The position numbers and the translations under genes were made by a program. The notes beneath the pieces were generated by a model that made no database searches, was not told the origin of the DNA, and saw only the letters and a list, made by a program, of their open reading frames with translations. From an uncultured Clostridia bacterium (GTDB taxonomy: Bacteria; Bacillota; Clostridia; Christensenellales; Borkfalkiaceae), in contig CANRKK010000011.1 in the NCBI GenBank assembly GCA_947631195.1, positions 1-52,435 of the forward strand: DNA of 52,435 nt, given 5' to 3'. Below are positions 1-8,777 of this stretch, in pieces. Position 1 is the stretch's first letter. The number at the start of each line of letters is the position of its first letter.

Positions 1-870
1 CGAGCGAAGCGACGCTTTGCGCACCTTATAATAAATATTTCAAATAATAAGCCGCAAAATTTTTCGTGAGTTTGGGCAGCCAGCCGCCCTTGCCGCGATT
101 AATAAGGGCGCACATATTATATAATCGCGGCAATTCACCCCGCTCAGGCGCAAGTGTGCGCAAATTGTGTCTTGCGGCGCAGGGAAACCCTGCTTGCAAC
201 ATAATTATTTAATATAATAGCAACGTAAATTAAGGTTTGTCATTTCGCGCGAGGGCTTTGCCCGCTGCCCTGCCGAAGGTTCCCTTTGGGAAACGGCAGA
301 ACGATATGAGACCCACGCAGTGGGCGATTGAGTGAGAGTTCTCACACGGTGGCTGCTTTTGGTGCGTTAAAACGCACATAAAGCCATCGCTACGCTCGGG
401 CGGGGTTGGATAAGACGGCCACCCCCCTTGGCTCCCCTTAGTAAGGGGAGCTGTCACCGATAGGTGACTGAGGGGATTGTTTCAAGTTTGACGTGCGGCA
501 ATATAAATCAAGCGGTAACGCAATAAAGATACTATGCTCAAGCGTTACGCTTGCCCCCCCTCAGTCCGCTACGCGTCCAGCTCCCCCCACAATGGGGGCA
601 GCCAAGGTGGTTGTCCGCCGCCTGTAAGTTGTAAACGCGTTCGTAGCGTTCAGCGGAATGAATGGCTAACGAAAGTTGAGGTTGTAACGCACGTTTCGCC
701 CAAAAAAATAAAAAAATGCCCGCGCAGCTTATAATTCACATACCACGTTCATATTTAAAACGTCGCTGCGCGACAGATTCTTCGGCTATCCTCAGAATGA
801 CAGGAAGGAGGGCCCCGCGCAGGTTATAATTCACATACCCAAATTATTATAAAAACCCGCGGCGGAACGG
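1..870. repeat. Intergenic mosaic of structured short repeats
   Basis: I find no convincing gene here. The stretch is built from units seen again in other gaps of the window: an A element at 52-216; a unit with a CCCTTTGGG-AAACGGCAG core near 270-300; a C element at 426-480 (hairpins CTCCCC...GGGGAG and GTCACC-GATA-GGTGAC); a D element at about 480-710 with CAAGCG-TTA-CGCTTG and a conserved CAGCGGAATGAATGGCTAAC segment; and an E unit at 762-812 (GTCGCTGCGCGAC ... CAGAATGACAGG) that returns at 28389. The short open frames across it follow the repeat sequence rather than a protein. Confidence 0.8.
52..216 (+). repeat. Repeat element A, copy 1 (left end truncated)
   Basis: The copy carries the right arm of hairpin H1 (AAATTTTTCGTGAG), a perfect 10-bp hairpin H2 (TGCCGCGATT at 91-100 with AATCGCGGCA at 123-132) and hairpin H3 (GCAGGG-AAA-CCCTGC) followed by TTGCAACATAATTATTT. 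The H1 left arm is missing. Other copies lie at 23001, 25279, 27267, 27633, 28456 and 35063. Confidence 0.75.
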
Positions 871-873
871 CAA

Positions 874-911
874 TCAAAAAAAGCGGGGCGCGCTTTTTAA
901 GCGCGCCCCGC
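874..911 (-). terminator. Rho-independent terminator of the M23 gene
   Basis: A 13-bp perfect GC-rich stem (883-895 with 899-911, loop of three bases) is followed on the minus strand by a T run (A run 874-882 on plus). It lies 12 bp after the stop codon at 923. Confidence 0.9.
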
Positions 912-922
912 AAAATAATTTT

Positions 923-1597
923 TTATTTGGACGAGATGTGCAGATAGTCGTCGGGGTCCACGATTTTCCCCGCCTCAAAGACCTCAAAGTGCAGGTGCTC
1001 GCCGTCGGCGTTTTCCCTGCCGGAAGCTACGGCAACCGTGCCTATAACCTGTCCGCGGCTTACTTTTTGGCCGACCTTCAGGCTCTCCGCAGGATCCACA
1101 AACTTATACACCGTCTTGATGTTGTTCGCGTGTTCGATCTCGATGACGGCATAGTCGAGCTTGTCGTCCGTCACTACGGATACGACCGTGCCGTCCACCG
1201 CGGCGAGCACGTTGGTGCCTGCGGGAGCGCCGAAGTCCATCGCCTGGTGCAGCCTGTACCAATCCATCGTCTTGTCATAGCCAAACTCGTGCGCCTTTAT
1301 CAGCGTAACCGTTTCCACGGGCGGGATAAACTCGTACTGGGTGGAGGTGTCAACGGTGGGGTCGTCCTCCTTGTCGTCCCCGTCGTCGCCGTCCTTATCC
1401 TTGCCGTCGTCGGGGGGCGTGGGTTTGTTATCGCCCTGGTTGGTGCCGCTGTCAACGGTGGGGTTGGACGCGCTTCCCCTCACGCCGAAAATAATTCCTA
1501 CCGCAATGGCGGCAGCAATAAGTATGCATGCTGCTATCGTCAGCCAAAAGAGCAGTTTTTTCTTTTTAGTAGGTTTTGCAGTTGCGTTTTCGTTCAT
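923..1597 (-). CDS. M23 family metallopeptidase, SpoIIQ-like, membrane-anchored
   Basis: 224 residues. A lysine-rich N-terminus and one membrane segment (about residues 15-38) are followed by a low-complexity Asp/Gly/Pro linker (about 45-85) and a LytM/M23 domain (about 100-215). Zinc ligands are intact: H117 and D121 in HQAMD, and HxH at 201-203 in GEHLHFEV, so it should be an active peptidoglycan endopeptidase. This architecture is that of SpoIIQ, the forespore protein that pairs with SpoIIIAH; a general cell-wall hydrolase is the alternative. The ATG at 1597 was chosen because AAGGAG lies just upstream; a longer frame to 1645 has no such site. It follows the small secreted gene at 1653-2066 and ends at a strong terminator. 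Confidence 0.75.
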   Translation of the reverse strand: MNENATAKPTKKKKLLFWLTIAACILIAAAIAVGIIFGVRGSASNPTVDSGTNQGDNKPTPPDDGKDKDGDDGDDKEDDPTVDTSTQYEFIPPVETVTLIKAHEFGYDKTMDWYRLHQAMDFGAPAGTNVLAAVDGTVVSVVTDDKLDYAVIEIEHANNIKTVYKFVDPAESLKVGQKVSRGQVIGTVAVASGRENADGEHLHFEVFEAGKIVDPDDYLHISSK

Positions 1598-1624
1598 ATT
1601 TGTCTCCTTATTTACTTGTTTTTT

Positions 1625-1654
1625 TGATATTGCCAAATCCTGCAAGGATTATTC
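1625..1654 (-). promoter_or_regulatory. Possible forespore (sigma-F type) promoter for the M23 gene
   Basis: On the minus strand GAATA (1650-1654) and GGCAATATCA (1625-1634) are 15 bp apart, resembling the sigma-F pattern GYWTA-N15-GGNRANAMTW with two mismatches in the -10. It overlaps the end of the upstream gene. Inference only. Confidence 0.3.
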
Positions 1655-2066
1655 AGTATCCGCCGAAAATTATGGGCGTGCCGAGCTTTGCCGTATCGTT
1701 TTTAATGCATATCTGCAGGTTTACCGTATATCCCTTGATCCGCACCGAATAGGGCAGCGGGGCCGAGCAGTAGTAGTTTTCGGAATCTTCGCAGCTTTCG
1801 CAAAACAAAACTTTGCCCCCTATCCTTTTAAGATAGCTCTCCATGTCGAAGTCCTTGTATTCCGCGCTTTCGCCACACACGTTCAAAAGGAACAGCCTCT
1901 CCGCCTCGCAGTTAAAGGACGGCCTGTATTCTCTGCAGTCCGCCGAGGACGTCCCCACAAAAAACACGTGCGAGCCGCCGTCGGCAAAACACACTCTCGG
2001 CGGCAAAACGGCCAGCGCGCACAGCATTACCGCCGCGCCGATAAAGGTGGCAAACGCAAGTTTCAC
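1653..2066 (-). CDS. Small secreted protein of unknown function
   Basis: 137 residues from a GTG start at 2066, chosen because GGGAGGAG lies immediately upstream and a hydrophobic signal-like segment (about residues 4-25, ending near FADGG) then begins the protein. The frame is open further upstream, but that part is poor in start signals and overlaps yicC, which is transcribed the other way. The mature part has six cysteines (CREY, NCEA, NVCG, FCESC, YYCS), suggesting disulfides or metal binding, and a C-terminal segment with short beta-like strands. I do not recognise the family. It is probably co-transcribed with the M23 gene, which begins 55 bp downstream, so a role at the cell envelope or during sporulation is a guess from context. 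Confidence 0.55.
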   Translation of the reverse strand: MKLAFATFIGAAVMLCALAVLPPRVCFADGGSHVFFVGTSSADCREYRPSFNCEAERLFLLNVCGESAEYKDFDMESYLKRIGGKVLFCESCEDSENYYCSAPLPYSVRIKGYTVNLQICIKNDTAKLGTPIIFGGY

Positions 2067-2172
2067 GGCTCTCCTCCCACAAAAATTCGCTGTACAGGTT
2101 ATTGACCTGTTTTTTAAAATTAAACCGCCCGCAAATAAAGTTTTGCCGCCGCCCTTTTTGCTTTGAAAACGC

Positions 2173-2201
2173 TTGTAATTTATAAATTTTGTTGCTATAA
2201 T
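2173..2201 (+). promoter_or_regulatory. Sigma-A promoter of the yicC operon
   Basis: TTGTAA (2173-2178), 17-bp spacer, TATAAT (2196-2201). It should start transcription near 2208 and serve yicC-gmk-rpoZ. Confidence 0.75.
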
Positions 2202-2240
2202 GTTAGTACTTAAATTTTCGGTTTGCGGAGTCTTTACTTT

Positions 2241-3116
2241 ATGCTTAGTATGACAGGATACGGCAGAGGCGGATACAGCGCGGGCGGGCTGGAGCTCACC
2301 GTGGAGATAAAAACGGTAAACAACCGCTATCTCGACGTGGCAATAAAGTCCCCGAGGATATTCGCCGCGCACGAGGAGGCCATCCGCGGCGTCGTCCGCG
2401 AAAAGCTCACGCGCGGGCATGCGGACATATTTATAACCTTTTCCGACAAGCGCGAAAGCTGCAGGGAGCTGTGCCTCGACGAGGGGGCGGCAAGGGCGTA
2501 CGTAAACGCTGCGGCAAAGGTGGCGGAGCTCTTCCCCGAAATAACGAACGACGTTACGGTGACTTCCGTCTTGCGCTATCCCGAAGTTTTAAAGGCCGAC
2601 GACCCCGCCGAAGCGGACGGCCAGCTGATAGCCGCAATGACCGCCGCGCTGGAGAGCGCGCTTGAAAAACTCAACACGATGCGGCAAAACGAGGGCGAAA
2701 AGCTGAAAAATGACATGCTCTCGCGTATGCAGACCATCGAGCGGTTGGTGAACGAAATCAGGGAACGCGCCCCGCTGGTTGCGGAGGGATACAGGGTAAA
2801 GCTCGGCGCCAAGATCAAAAAGATTCTGGAGGGGGTCGAGGTTGACGAGGCCCGCATACTCACCGAGGCGGCGATATTTGCCGACAAGAGCAACATAGAC
2901 GAAGAGCTCACCCGTCTCGGCTCGCACATAGCGCAATTCAGACAGATCTGCGGCGATGAGATAGTGGGCAGAAAACTCGACTTTCTGGTGCAGGAATTCA
3001 ACAGGGAAACGAACACAATCTGTTCAAAATCGAACGATTTGGAAATAACCCGTTTGGGGCTCGCGCTCAAAAACGAAATCGAAAAGGTGCGGGAACAAGT
3101 TCAGAACGTGGAGTGA
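2241..3116 (+). CDS. yicC: YicC/YloC family endoribonuclease
   Basis: 291 residues. The N-terminus MLSMTGYGR and the closing segment with NRETNTICSKSND are hallmarks of the YicC/YloC family, recently shown to be endoribonucleases acting on mRNA and small RNA. The N-terminal YicC_N domain covers about residues 1-150 and the C-terminal DUF1732 helical domain about 205-291. The ATG at 2241 matches the family start; a TTG at 2223 in frame would add six residues and is less likely. yicC heads the run yicC-gmk-rpoZ-priA, the usual Firmicutes order, with gmk starting two bases after its stop codon. Confidence 0.93.
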   Translation: MLSMTGYGRGGYSAGGLELTVEIKTVNNRYLDVAIKSPRIFAAHEEAIRGVVREKLTRGHADIFITFSDKRESCRELCLDEGAARAYVNAAAKVAELFPEITNDVTVTSVLRYPEVLKADDPAEADGQLIAAMTAALESALEKLNTMRQNEGEKLKNDMLSRMQTIERLVNEIRERAPLVAEGYRVKLGAKIKKILEGVEVDEARILTEAAIFADKSNIDEELTRLGSHIAQFRQICGDEIVGRKLDFLVQEFNRETNTICSKSNDLEITRLGLALKNEIEKVREQVQNVE

Positions 3117-3118
3117 GT

Positions 3119-3679
3119 ATGCGCAATTTACTACTGATAATTTCCGGCCCTTCGGGCGTAGGCAAGGGCACCATCGTAAAAGAATTGATAAAGAGCGGCA
3201 AATACAGCCTTTCGGTATCCTGCACGACCCGCTCCCCGCGCGCGGGCGAAGTCGACGGCAGGGAATACTTTTTTATCACCCGTGAAAAATTTATGCAGAT
3301 GATAGCCGACGGCGGGTTTATCGAATACAACAACCACTTCGGCAACTACTACGGCACGCCCAAGGGCTTCGTGGACGAAAAACTCAAGACGGACGACGTC
3401 ATTTTGGAGATAGAGGTCAACGGCGCGCTCAAAGTAAAGACCACCCACCCCGAGGCAATACTGATAATGATTCTCCCGCCCGACAGGGACGAACTCCGCG
3501 CAAGGCTCGTGGGCAGAAACAGCGAGAGCGAGGAGAACATAGAGGAGAGATTGAAGAGAATGGACTACGAGGTCTCCCTCGAGGACAAGTACGACTACAT
3601 TGTAATCAACGACGATTTAGCCACCGCCGTAAAAAATATAGAAGAAATTATAGAACGCGAAAAGGAGCAGGAAATATGA
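3119..3679 (+). CDS. gmk: Guanylate kinase
   Basis: 186 residues, normal length. It phosphorylates GMP to GDP with ATP in the cytoplasm. The P-loop GPSGVGKGT is at residues 10-18, the GMP-binding segment SCTTRSPRAGEVDGREY follows at about 34-50, and the lid region is near RLVGRNSESEENI. The ATG at 3119 has GGAG five to six bases upstream; a GTG at 3113 inside the yicC end would add two residues. Its stop codon overlaps the rpoZ start (ATGA), so translation is probably coupled. Keeping GTP metabolism beside RNA polymerase omega is typical of Firmicutes. Confidence 0.97.
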   Translation: MRNLLLIISGPSGVGKGTIVKELIKSGKYSLSVSCTTRSPRAGEVDGREYFFITREKFMQMIADGGFIEYNNHFGNYYGTPKGFVDEKLKTDDVILEIEVNGALKVKTTHPEAILIMILPPDRDELRARLVGRNSESEENIEERLKRMDYEVSLEDKYDYIVINDDLATAVKNIEEIIEREKEQEI

Positions 3680-3894
3680 TAAACCAACCTTCTGTAGACA
3701 CATTGATAGAGCAGCTCAGCTCGGACGGCCAGCCCGTTTCCCGCTATGCGCTCTGCGTTGTGGTTGCAAAGCGTGCCCGCCAGATTATAGAGGCTACGCA
3801 GGGCATGGCCACATCGAGCACAGACGTCATAAAGGAAATAGCCATTGCCAGCCGCGAAATAGCGCAGGGCAAAATCAAATGCGTTAAAGACTGA
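3676..3894 (+). CDS. rpoZ: DNA-directed RNA polymerase omega subunit
   Basis: 72 residues. Omega binds and stabilises the beta-prime subunit of RNA polymerase. The family signature SRYALCVVVAKRARQI is at about residues 22-37, followed by the short helix with IKEIAIASREI. The start overlaps the gmk stop by four bases, and AAGGAG precedes it. The operon probably ends here or continues weakly into priA 111 bp downstream; I see no clear terminator in that gap. Confidence 0.93.
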   Translation: MINQPSVDTLIEQLSSDGQPVSRYALCVVVAKRARQIIEATQGMATSSTDVIKEIAIASREIAQGKIKCVKD

Positions 3895-4005
3895 AAAAAA
3901 GCCGCGAACGTCCGTTTTGCGGGAACGTGTTGAGTTTTTGGGCAAATTTTGCCTTATTTTGCACGCCTTCCGCACTCCCGTTTGGCGGTTTTTGTATTTT
4001 TTTAA

Positions 4006-6174
4006 ATGTACGCAAGCGTTATAGTAGACATAGCCCACAGCAGCGTGGACAAAATATTCGAGTATTCCTGCACGGACGAAGTAAAGGTCGGGTGCCGCGT
4101 AAAGGTGCCCTTCGGCGGCAGGATAATAGACGGGTTTGTAATAGGCACGGGGGAGGAATGTTCCGTCCCCCCGCAAAAGGTAAAGCCCGTATATTCGGTG
4201 TACGCCGAACCGCCCGCGCTCGTGGGGGAATGTTTCAGCCTTATGGAGCTGATATCCCTGCGCTACCGGGTGCCCAAGGCCGCGGCCCTCAGGCTGTTCG
4301 TGCCCTCGGAAATGAGGTTGGGCAAGGTGCACGAGGCGTATTATAACGTGGCGGCGCTTATAAACGGCGACATAGCCCTGCCCGCGTCGGCAAAAAAGCA
4401 GGCGCAGGTTTTGCAATATTTAAAGGAGCGCGGGGAGTGCGAACTCTCCGTTTTAGCCGAAAAATTCGGCAGGAACGCCGTCAATTCCCTCAGGGACAAG
4501 GGCGCGGTCGCAATCGAAAAGCGCCAAAAAAAGCGCAACCCGCTGTCTGGCGCGGAAAGCGACGTTCCCAAAACTCTCACCCCCGCCCAGAGCGCGGCGA
4601 TAGAAAACATAGAAAATTCAAACAAGCAGATACACCTCATACACGGGGTTACGGGCAGCGGCAAAACGGAGATATACCTCAACATCATCGCCCGCGCCAT
4701 AGCCTGCGGCAAAACGGCCATATTTTTGGTGCCCGAAATTTCACTCACCCCCCAGATGCTCGCCCAGTTGCGCGCGCGGTTCAAGGGGGAGGCGGCCATA
4801 TTACATTCGGGGCTGTCTGCGGGCGAACGGTTCGACGAGTGGTGGAGGCTGCGCTCGGGCGAGGCCAAAATAGCCGTCGGCGCAAGGAGCGCGATCTTCG
4901 CCCCGCTGGAAAATTTGGGGGCGATAATCATCGATGAGGAGCACGATTCCTCCTACGTTTCCGAGTCCGCGCCACGCTATTCCACGGTGGATATAGCCGC
5001 GTGGAGGGCCAAATACAACGATTGCAAACTGATATTGGGCAGCGCGACGCCCTCGGTGGAGAGCTATTTAAAGGCCACTGAGGGGGAATATAACCTCATC
5101 ACCCTCCCCGAAAGGATAAATAAGCGCCCCCTGCCCGAAATAATAATTGCCGACATGCGCAAGGAGGTCAGGCGGGGCAACAACTCGGCCTTTTCCGCGG
5201 CGCTCAGGGAGCAGCTTTCCCTCACTTTGGAGAGCGGCAACCAAGCGATAATCTTTTTAAACCGCCGCGGCTATTCCCAAACGGTTATTTGCCGCGACTG
5301 CGGATACGTTGCAAAGTGCCGCAACTGCGACGTGACTCTCACCTACCACAGCGACGAAAACGCCCTCAAGTGCCACTACTGCGGCGCGCGGTACAGGATG
5401 CTCGAAGCCTGCCCCGAGTGCGGCGGGCGGCACATAATCTACAGTGGCACGGGCACCCAGCGCGTCGTGGCGGGCTTAAAGGAGCTGTTCCCCGCGGCGC
5501 GGATTTTGCGGATGGACAACGACACGGTTTCGGGCAAGGACGGGCACTACAAGATACTCTCGGAGTTTGCCTCGCACAAGGCCGATATCCTCGTGGGCAC
5601 CCAGATGATAGCCAAGGGGCACGACTTCCCCGCGGTGACTCTCGTCGGCATACTCGACGCGGACATGAGCCTGCACTTTGCCGACTACAGGAGCGGCGAA
5701 CGCACTTTCCAGCTTATTACGCAGGTTTCGGGCAGGAGCGGCAGGGCGGGCGCCCCCGGCAAGGTGGTTTTGCAGACCTACTCCCCCGAAAATTACATTC
5801 TCCGCTACGCCACGGCATACAACTACACGGGCTTTTTTGAAAACGAAAAGGAGATACGCAAGGCCACAAACTTCCCCCCGTACGCGATAATCTGCAGAGT
5901 TATGGTAACATCGGAGGACGAGCAGGGCGCGCTTGCCGCGCTGAAAGAGGTGTACTTTGCCTGCGAGGAGCTTAAGGCGACGTATCCCGCGGAGTTTATA
6001 TTTTTAAACCGCATGCATTCCCCCATAAAGCGCATACAGGGCAAGCACCGCTTTCAGGTTTTGATGAGACTTAAAACGGGCAGGCTCTTGCCGCGAATAT
6101 ACGATATAGCCGTAAACAACACCTCCGCGAACGTGCTGTGTTACGTGGAGGAAAATCCCGGCAATCTTTCATAA
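4006..6174 (+). CDS. priA: Primosomal protein N' (replication restart helicase PriA)
   Basis: 722 residues. PriA recognises stalled forks and reloads the replicative helicase. The N-terminal 3'-DNA-binding domain covers about residues 1-100. The helicase core has Walker A GVTGSGKT (214-221) and DEEH (310-313). Eight zinc-binding cysteines fall in pairs at C429/C432, C438/C441, C456/C459 and C469/C472. The C-terminal motifs GTQMIAKGHDFP and SGRSGRAG complete it. No good ribosome binding site precedes the ATG (TTTTTTTAAATG), so initiation may be weak, but the start fits the family N-terminus. def follows after nine bases. Confidence 0.96.
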   Translation: MYASVIVDIAHSSVDKIFEYSCTDEVKVGCRVKVPFGGRIIDGFVIGTGEECSVPPQKVKPVYSVYAEPPALVGECFSLMELISLRYRVPKAAALRLFVPSEMRLGKVHEAYYNVAALINGDIALPASAKKQAQVLQYLKERGECELSVLAEKFGRNAVNSLRDKGAVAIEKRQKKRNPLSGAESDVPKTLTPAQSAAIENIENSNKQIHLIHGVTGSGKTEIYLNIIARAIACGKTAIFLVPEISLTPQMLAQLRARFKGEAAILHSGLSAGERFDEWWRLRSGEAKIAVGARSAIFAPLENLGAIIIDEEHDSSYVSESAPRYSTVDIAAWRAKYNDCKLILGSATPSVESYLKATEGEYNLITLPERINKRPLPEIIIADMRKEVRRGNNSAFSAALREQLSLTLESGNQAIIFLNRRGYSQTVICRDCGYVAKCRNCDVTLTYHSDENALKCHYCGARYRMLEACPECGGRHIIYSGTGTQRVVAGLKELFPAARILRMDNDTVSGKDGHYKILSEFASHKADILVGTQMIAKGHDFPAVTLVGILDADMSLHFADYRSGERTFQLITQVSGRSGRAGAPGKVVLQTYSPENYILRYATAYNYTGFFENEKEIRKATNFPPYAIICRVMVTSEDEQGALAALKEVYFACEELKATYPAEFIFLNRMHSPIKRIQGKHRFQVLMRLKTGRLLPRIYDIAVNNTSANVLCYVEENPGNLS

Positions 6175-6183
6175 GGAGTAATT

Positions 6184-6648
6184 ATGTCTTTAAGATACGT
6201 TGTGCAGACGGGCGATCCCGTCCTCCGCCAAAAGTGCGACCCCGTAAAAAATTTCAACGGGGAGCTTTGGGCGCTTTTGGACGATATGAAAACTACGGTG
6301 CGCGAAGAAAACGGGGCGGGGCTTGCCGCGCCTCAGGTGGGGGTTGCCCTGCGCGCGGTGGTTATCGACGTGGAGGAGGGCTATTTTGAGCTTGTAAATC
6401 CCGTCATAATTTCCGTCAAGGGCGAGCAGACGGGCCCCGAGGGCTGCCTTTCGGTAAAGGGCAAGCAGGGCACCGTTACGCGGCCGCTGAAAGTCAAGGC
6501 CGAATACCGCGACAGAAACGGCAAAAAGCACAAACTCACCGCCGAGGGCTTTTTCGCCCGCGCGGTTTGCCACGAGCTGGACCACCTCGACGGCATACTC
6601 TACACGGACATAGCCGAGGAGGTCTACGACCTCCCGCCCGAGGAGTGA
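6184..6648 (+). CDS. def: Peptide deformylase
   Basis: 154 residues. It removes the formyl group from new N-terminal methionines. All three active-site motifs are present: GAGLAAPQVG (44-53), EGCLS (86-90, metal ligand C88) and HELDH (130-134, two histidine ligands and the catalytic glutamate). ATAAGGAGTAATT before the ATG is a good ribosome binding site. It sits in the conserved priA-def-fmt cluster; fmt starts one base after its stop codon. Confidence 0.97.
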   Translation: MSLRYVVQTGDPVLRQKCDPVKNFNGELWALLDDMKTTVREENGAGLAAPQVGVALRAVVIDVEEGYFELVNPVIISVKGEQTGPEGCLSVKGKQGTVTRPLKVKAEYRDRNGKKHKLTAEGFFARAVCHELDHLDGILYTDIAEEVYDLPPEE

Positions 6649-6649
6649 T

Positions 6650-7564
6650 ATGAAGATAGTTTTTGCAGGTTCGCCCGAATTTGCCCTGCCCGCGCTCAAA
6701 GCGCTATATGAGGGGGGCAACGACATAACCGCCGTAATAACCCAGCCCGACAGGCCGACGGGCAGAAAGAGGGTTTTAACCCCCACGCCCGTAAAGAAGT
6801 ACGCGCTGGAAAAGGGCATAAAAGTCTATGATTTTGCGAAGATCCGAGACCATGCGGCGGAAGTTGCCGCCCTCGGCGCGGATATAATGATAACTTGCGC
6901 CTACGGACAGATTTTATCGAAGGATATATTGGGGTGTTTCCCCAAGGGCGTGTGGAATCTGCACGCCTCGCTTTTGCCCAAATATCGCGGCGCAAGCCCC
7001 ATTCAATCGGCCATATTGGGGGGTGAATCGCATACGGGCATAACAGTAATGAAAACCGAGCCCGCGCTCGATTCGGGCGACATATTGCTTGTCAAACGGT
7101 GCGAAGTGGGCGACAAAACATACGGTGAACTCTCGGAAGAGTTGTCAAGTCTTGCGGCGGAGGCGGCCGTGGAGGCCGTAAAGTATCTCAGCGAGGGCAA
7201 CGTGCAGCTCCTCATGCAGGACGAGGCGCAGGTCACCTTCTGCAAAAAGATAGAAAAAGAGGACTGCAGGCTGGATTTTGCCGAACCCGCCCAAACGGTT
7301 CTCAAAAAGATAAAGGCGTTCAGTCCGCAGCCCGCGGCATACTGTATTTTTAACGGTTCCCCCCTGAATATCCTCGATGCAACGCTTTTTGAGGGGAGCG
7401 GAAAGGCGGGCGAAGTGCTGTTTGCGGACAAGCGCGGAATAGCCGTGGCGTGCGGCGGCGGCGCGGTGCTTATCGCCGTGTTGCAGCCGTCGGGCGGAAA
7501 AGCGATGGCCTCCCGCGATTTTGTGAACGGCAGAAAAATAAAGGCGGGCGACGTACTTGGTTAA
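6650..7564 (+). CDS. fmt: Methionyl-tRNA formyltransferase
   Basis: 304 residues. It formylates initiator Met-tRNA using 10-formyltetrahydrofolate, the counterpart of the deformylase encoded next to it. The N-terminal Rossmann domain carries the catalytic residues N103, H105 (in NLHASLLPKYRG) and D141 (in DSGD), with the same spacing as N106/H108/D144 of E. coli. The C-terminal OB-like domain covers about residues 205-304. Its end overlaps the start of rsmB by eight bases. Confidence 0.96.
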   Translation: MKIVFAGSPEFALPALKALYEGGNDITAVITQPDRPTGRKRVLTPTPVKKYALEKGIKVYDFAKIRDHAAEVAALGADIMITCAYGQILSKDILGCFPKGVWNLHASLLPKYRGASPIQSAILGGESHTGITVMKTEPALDSGDILLVKRCEVGDKTYGELSEELSSLAAEAAVEAVKYLSEGNVQLLMQDEAQVTFCKKIEKEDCRLDFAEPAQTVLKKIKAFSPQPAAYCIFNGSPLNILDATLFEGSGKAGEVLFADKRGIAVACGGGAVLIAVLQPSGGKAMASRDFVNGRKIKAGDVLG

Positions 7565-8777
7565 CCCTCTCTACGACCCCTTTTTGATTCTCTGCAAGGT
7601 GTACAGGGAGGGGGCATATCTCAAACAGGCGATGGCCGCGGCGGCGGTGGAGCCCGCAAACAGGGCGCGCACGGTAAAAATTTGCTACGGCGTGCTCGAA
7701 AAGGACGTGTGGCTGGAGGCAGTGATTGCGGCCAACGCGCAAAAGCAGCCCAAACCCGCCGTCAAAATAATTTTAAAAACGGCCGTATATATGCTTGAAT
7801 TTATGGGCAAGCACGACTATATGGTGGTCGACTACGCGGTGGACCTCACAAAAAAATTGGGCAAGGGCGGAGCCGCGGGCTTCGTGAACGCCTTTTTGCG
7901 CTCCTATAAAATTCCCGACCCTCCCGGGGGCGCGGCCGAGCGGCTCGCGTTCGAAACGAGCTCCCCGCTGTGGCTGGCAAAGAGGATAAAGAGGAGCTAC
8001 AAGCAGGACGCCGCCCGGATTTTGTCCGCGCCGAGCCTCGGGGTTTGCGTGCGCTTTGTGCGCGGCGAAGAAAAATATCTGCAAAAGCCGCATATTGCAA
8101 CCCCTTTCGGGGGAGTTTATATATTTGATAATTTTGTGCGGGACGAGGAGTTTTTTGCGGGCGCCTACACCTTCCAATCGGTGGGTTCTGTGGCGATTGC
8201 CGCGGCAATATCCCCTTGCGAACGCATTTTGGACGCCTGCGCGGCGCCGGGCGGCAAGTCCGTTTTGCTTGCGCAAAAGTGCGGGGAAGTGGTCTCCTGC
8301 GATGTGCACGCGCACAGGGTGGAGCTGATAAAGTCCTACGCGGCGAGAATGGGAGCGACAAACGTTATGGCGGTGCAGGCGGACAGTTCGGTCTACAACC
8401 CCGGGTTTGCGGGCAAGTTCGGCGCCGTGCTCGTGGACGCCCCCTGTTCGGGCACGGGCGTGATAAACGAAAATCCCGACATAAAACTGTTCAGAAAGGA
8501 GAGCGACATAGCAGAACTCTGCGCGCTGCAGCTCAAAATTTTGAATAACTGCGCCCGATACGTTGCGGACGGCGGCTTTCTCTACTATTCCACGTGCTCC
8601 GTTTTGCCGGAGGAAAACGATTCGGTCGTCCGCGCCTTTTTGGAGCAAAATCCCCAATACGTGTTGAGTTTTCCCGAGTCCCCGCTCGGGCATATAACTA
8701 CAAAATACGGCCTGCAATTTTTGCCGCACCTCTCGCTGGGGGCAGGCTTTTTTTTGGCAGGGTTCACAAAAAAATGA
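7557..8777 (+). CDS. rsmB: 16S rRNA (cytosine-5)-methyltransferase RsmB
   Basis: 406 residues. It methylates C967 (E. coli numbering) of 16S rRNA. The N-terminal NusB-like RNA-binding domain spans about residues 1-130. The SAM-binding motif DACAAPGGKS is at 226-235, motif IV DAPCSG at 294-299 (C297) and motif VI STCS at 345-348 (C347, catalytic pair). The start is a TTG inside the fmt end, with AAGGCGGG upstream. The stop codon overlaps the rlmN start (ATGA). Confidence 0.93.
   Translation: MVNPLYDPFLILCKVYREGAYLKQAMAAAAVEPANRARTVKICYGVLEKDVWLEAVIAANAQKQPKPAVKIILKTAVYMLEFMGKHDYMVVDYAVDLTKKLGKGGAAGFVNAFLRSYKIPDPPGGAAERLAFETSSPLWLAKRIKRSYKQDAARILSAPSLGVCVRFVRGEEKYLQKPHIATPFGGVYIFDNFVRDEEFFAGAYTFQSVGSVAIAAAISPCERILDACAAPGGKSVLLAQKCGEVVSCDVHAHRVELIKSYAARMGATNVMAVQADSSVYNPGFAGKFGAVLVDAPCSGTGVINENPDIKLFRKESDIAELCALQLKILNNCARYVADGGFLYYSTCSVLPEENDSVVRAFLEQNPQYVLSFPESPLGHITTKYGLQFLPHLSLGAGFFLAGFTKK

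Noticed and set aside
230-734. Short open frames in the first repeat region
   Set aside because: They follow repeat sequence that recurs elsewhere in other frames and orientations, lack ribosome binding sites, and show no protein-like composition.
938-2105. Long plus-strand frames opposite the M23 and small secreted genes
   Set aside because: They are antisense frames favoured by GC-rich third positions; the minus-strand genes have motifs, ribosome binding sites and a terminator.
3895-4005. Terminator or small RNA between rpoZ and priA
   Set aside because: The inverted bases around CGTCCG/GCGGGAACG do not form a convincing stem, and no T run follows.
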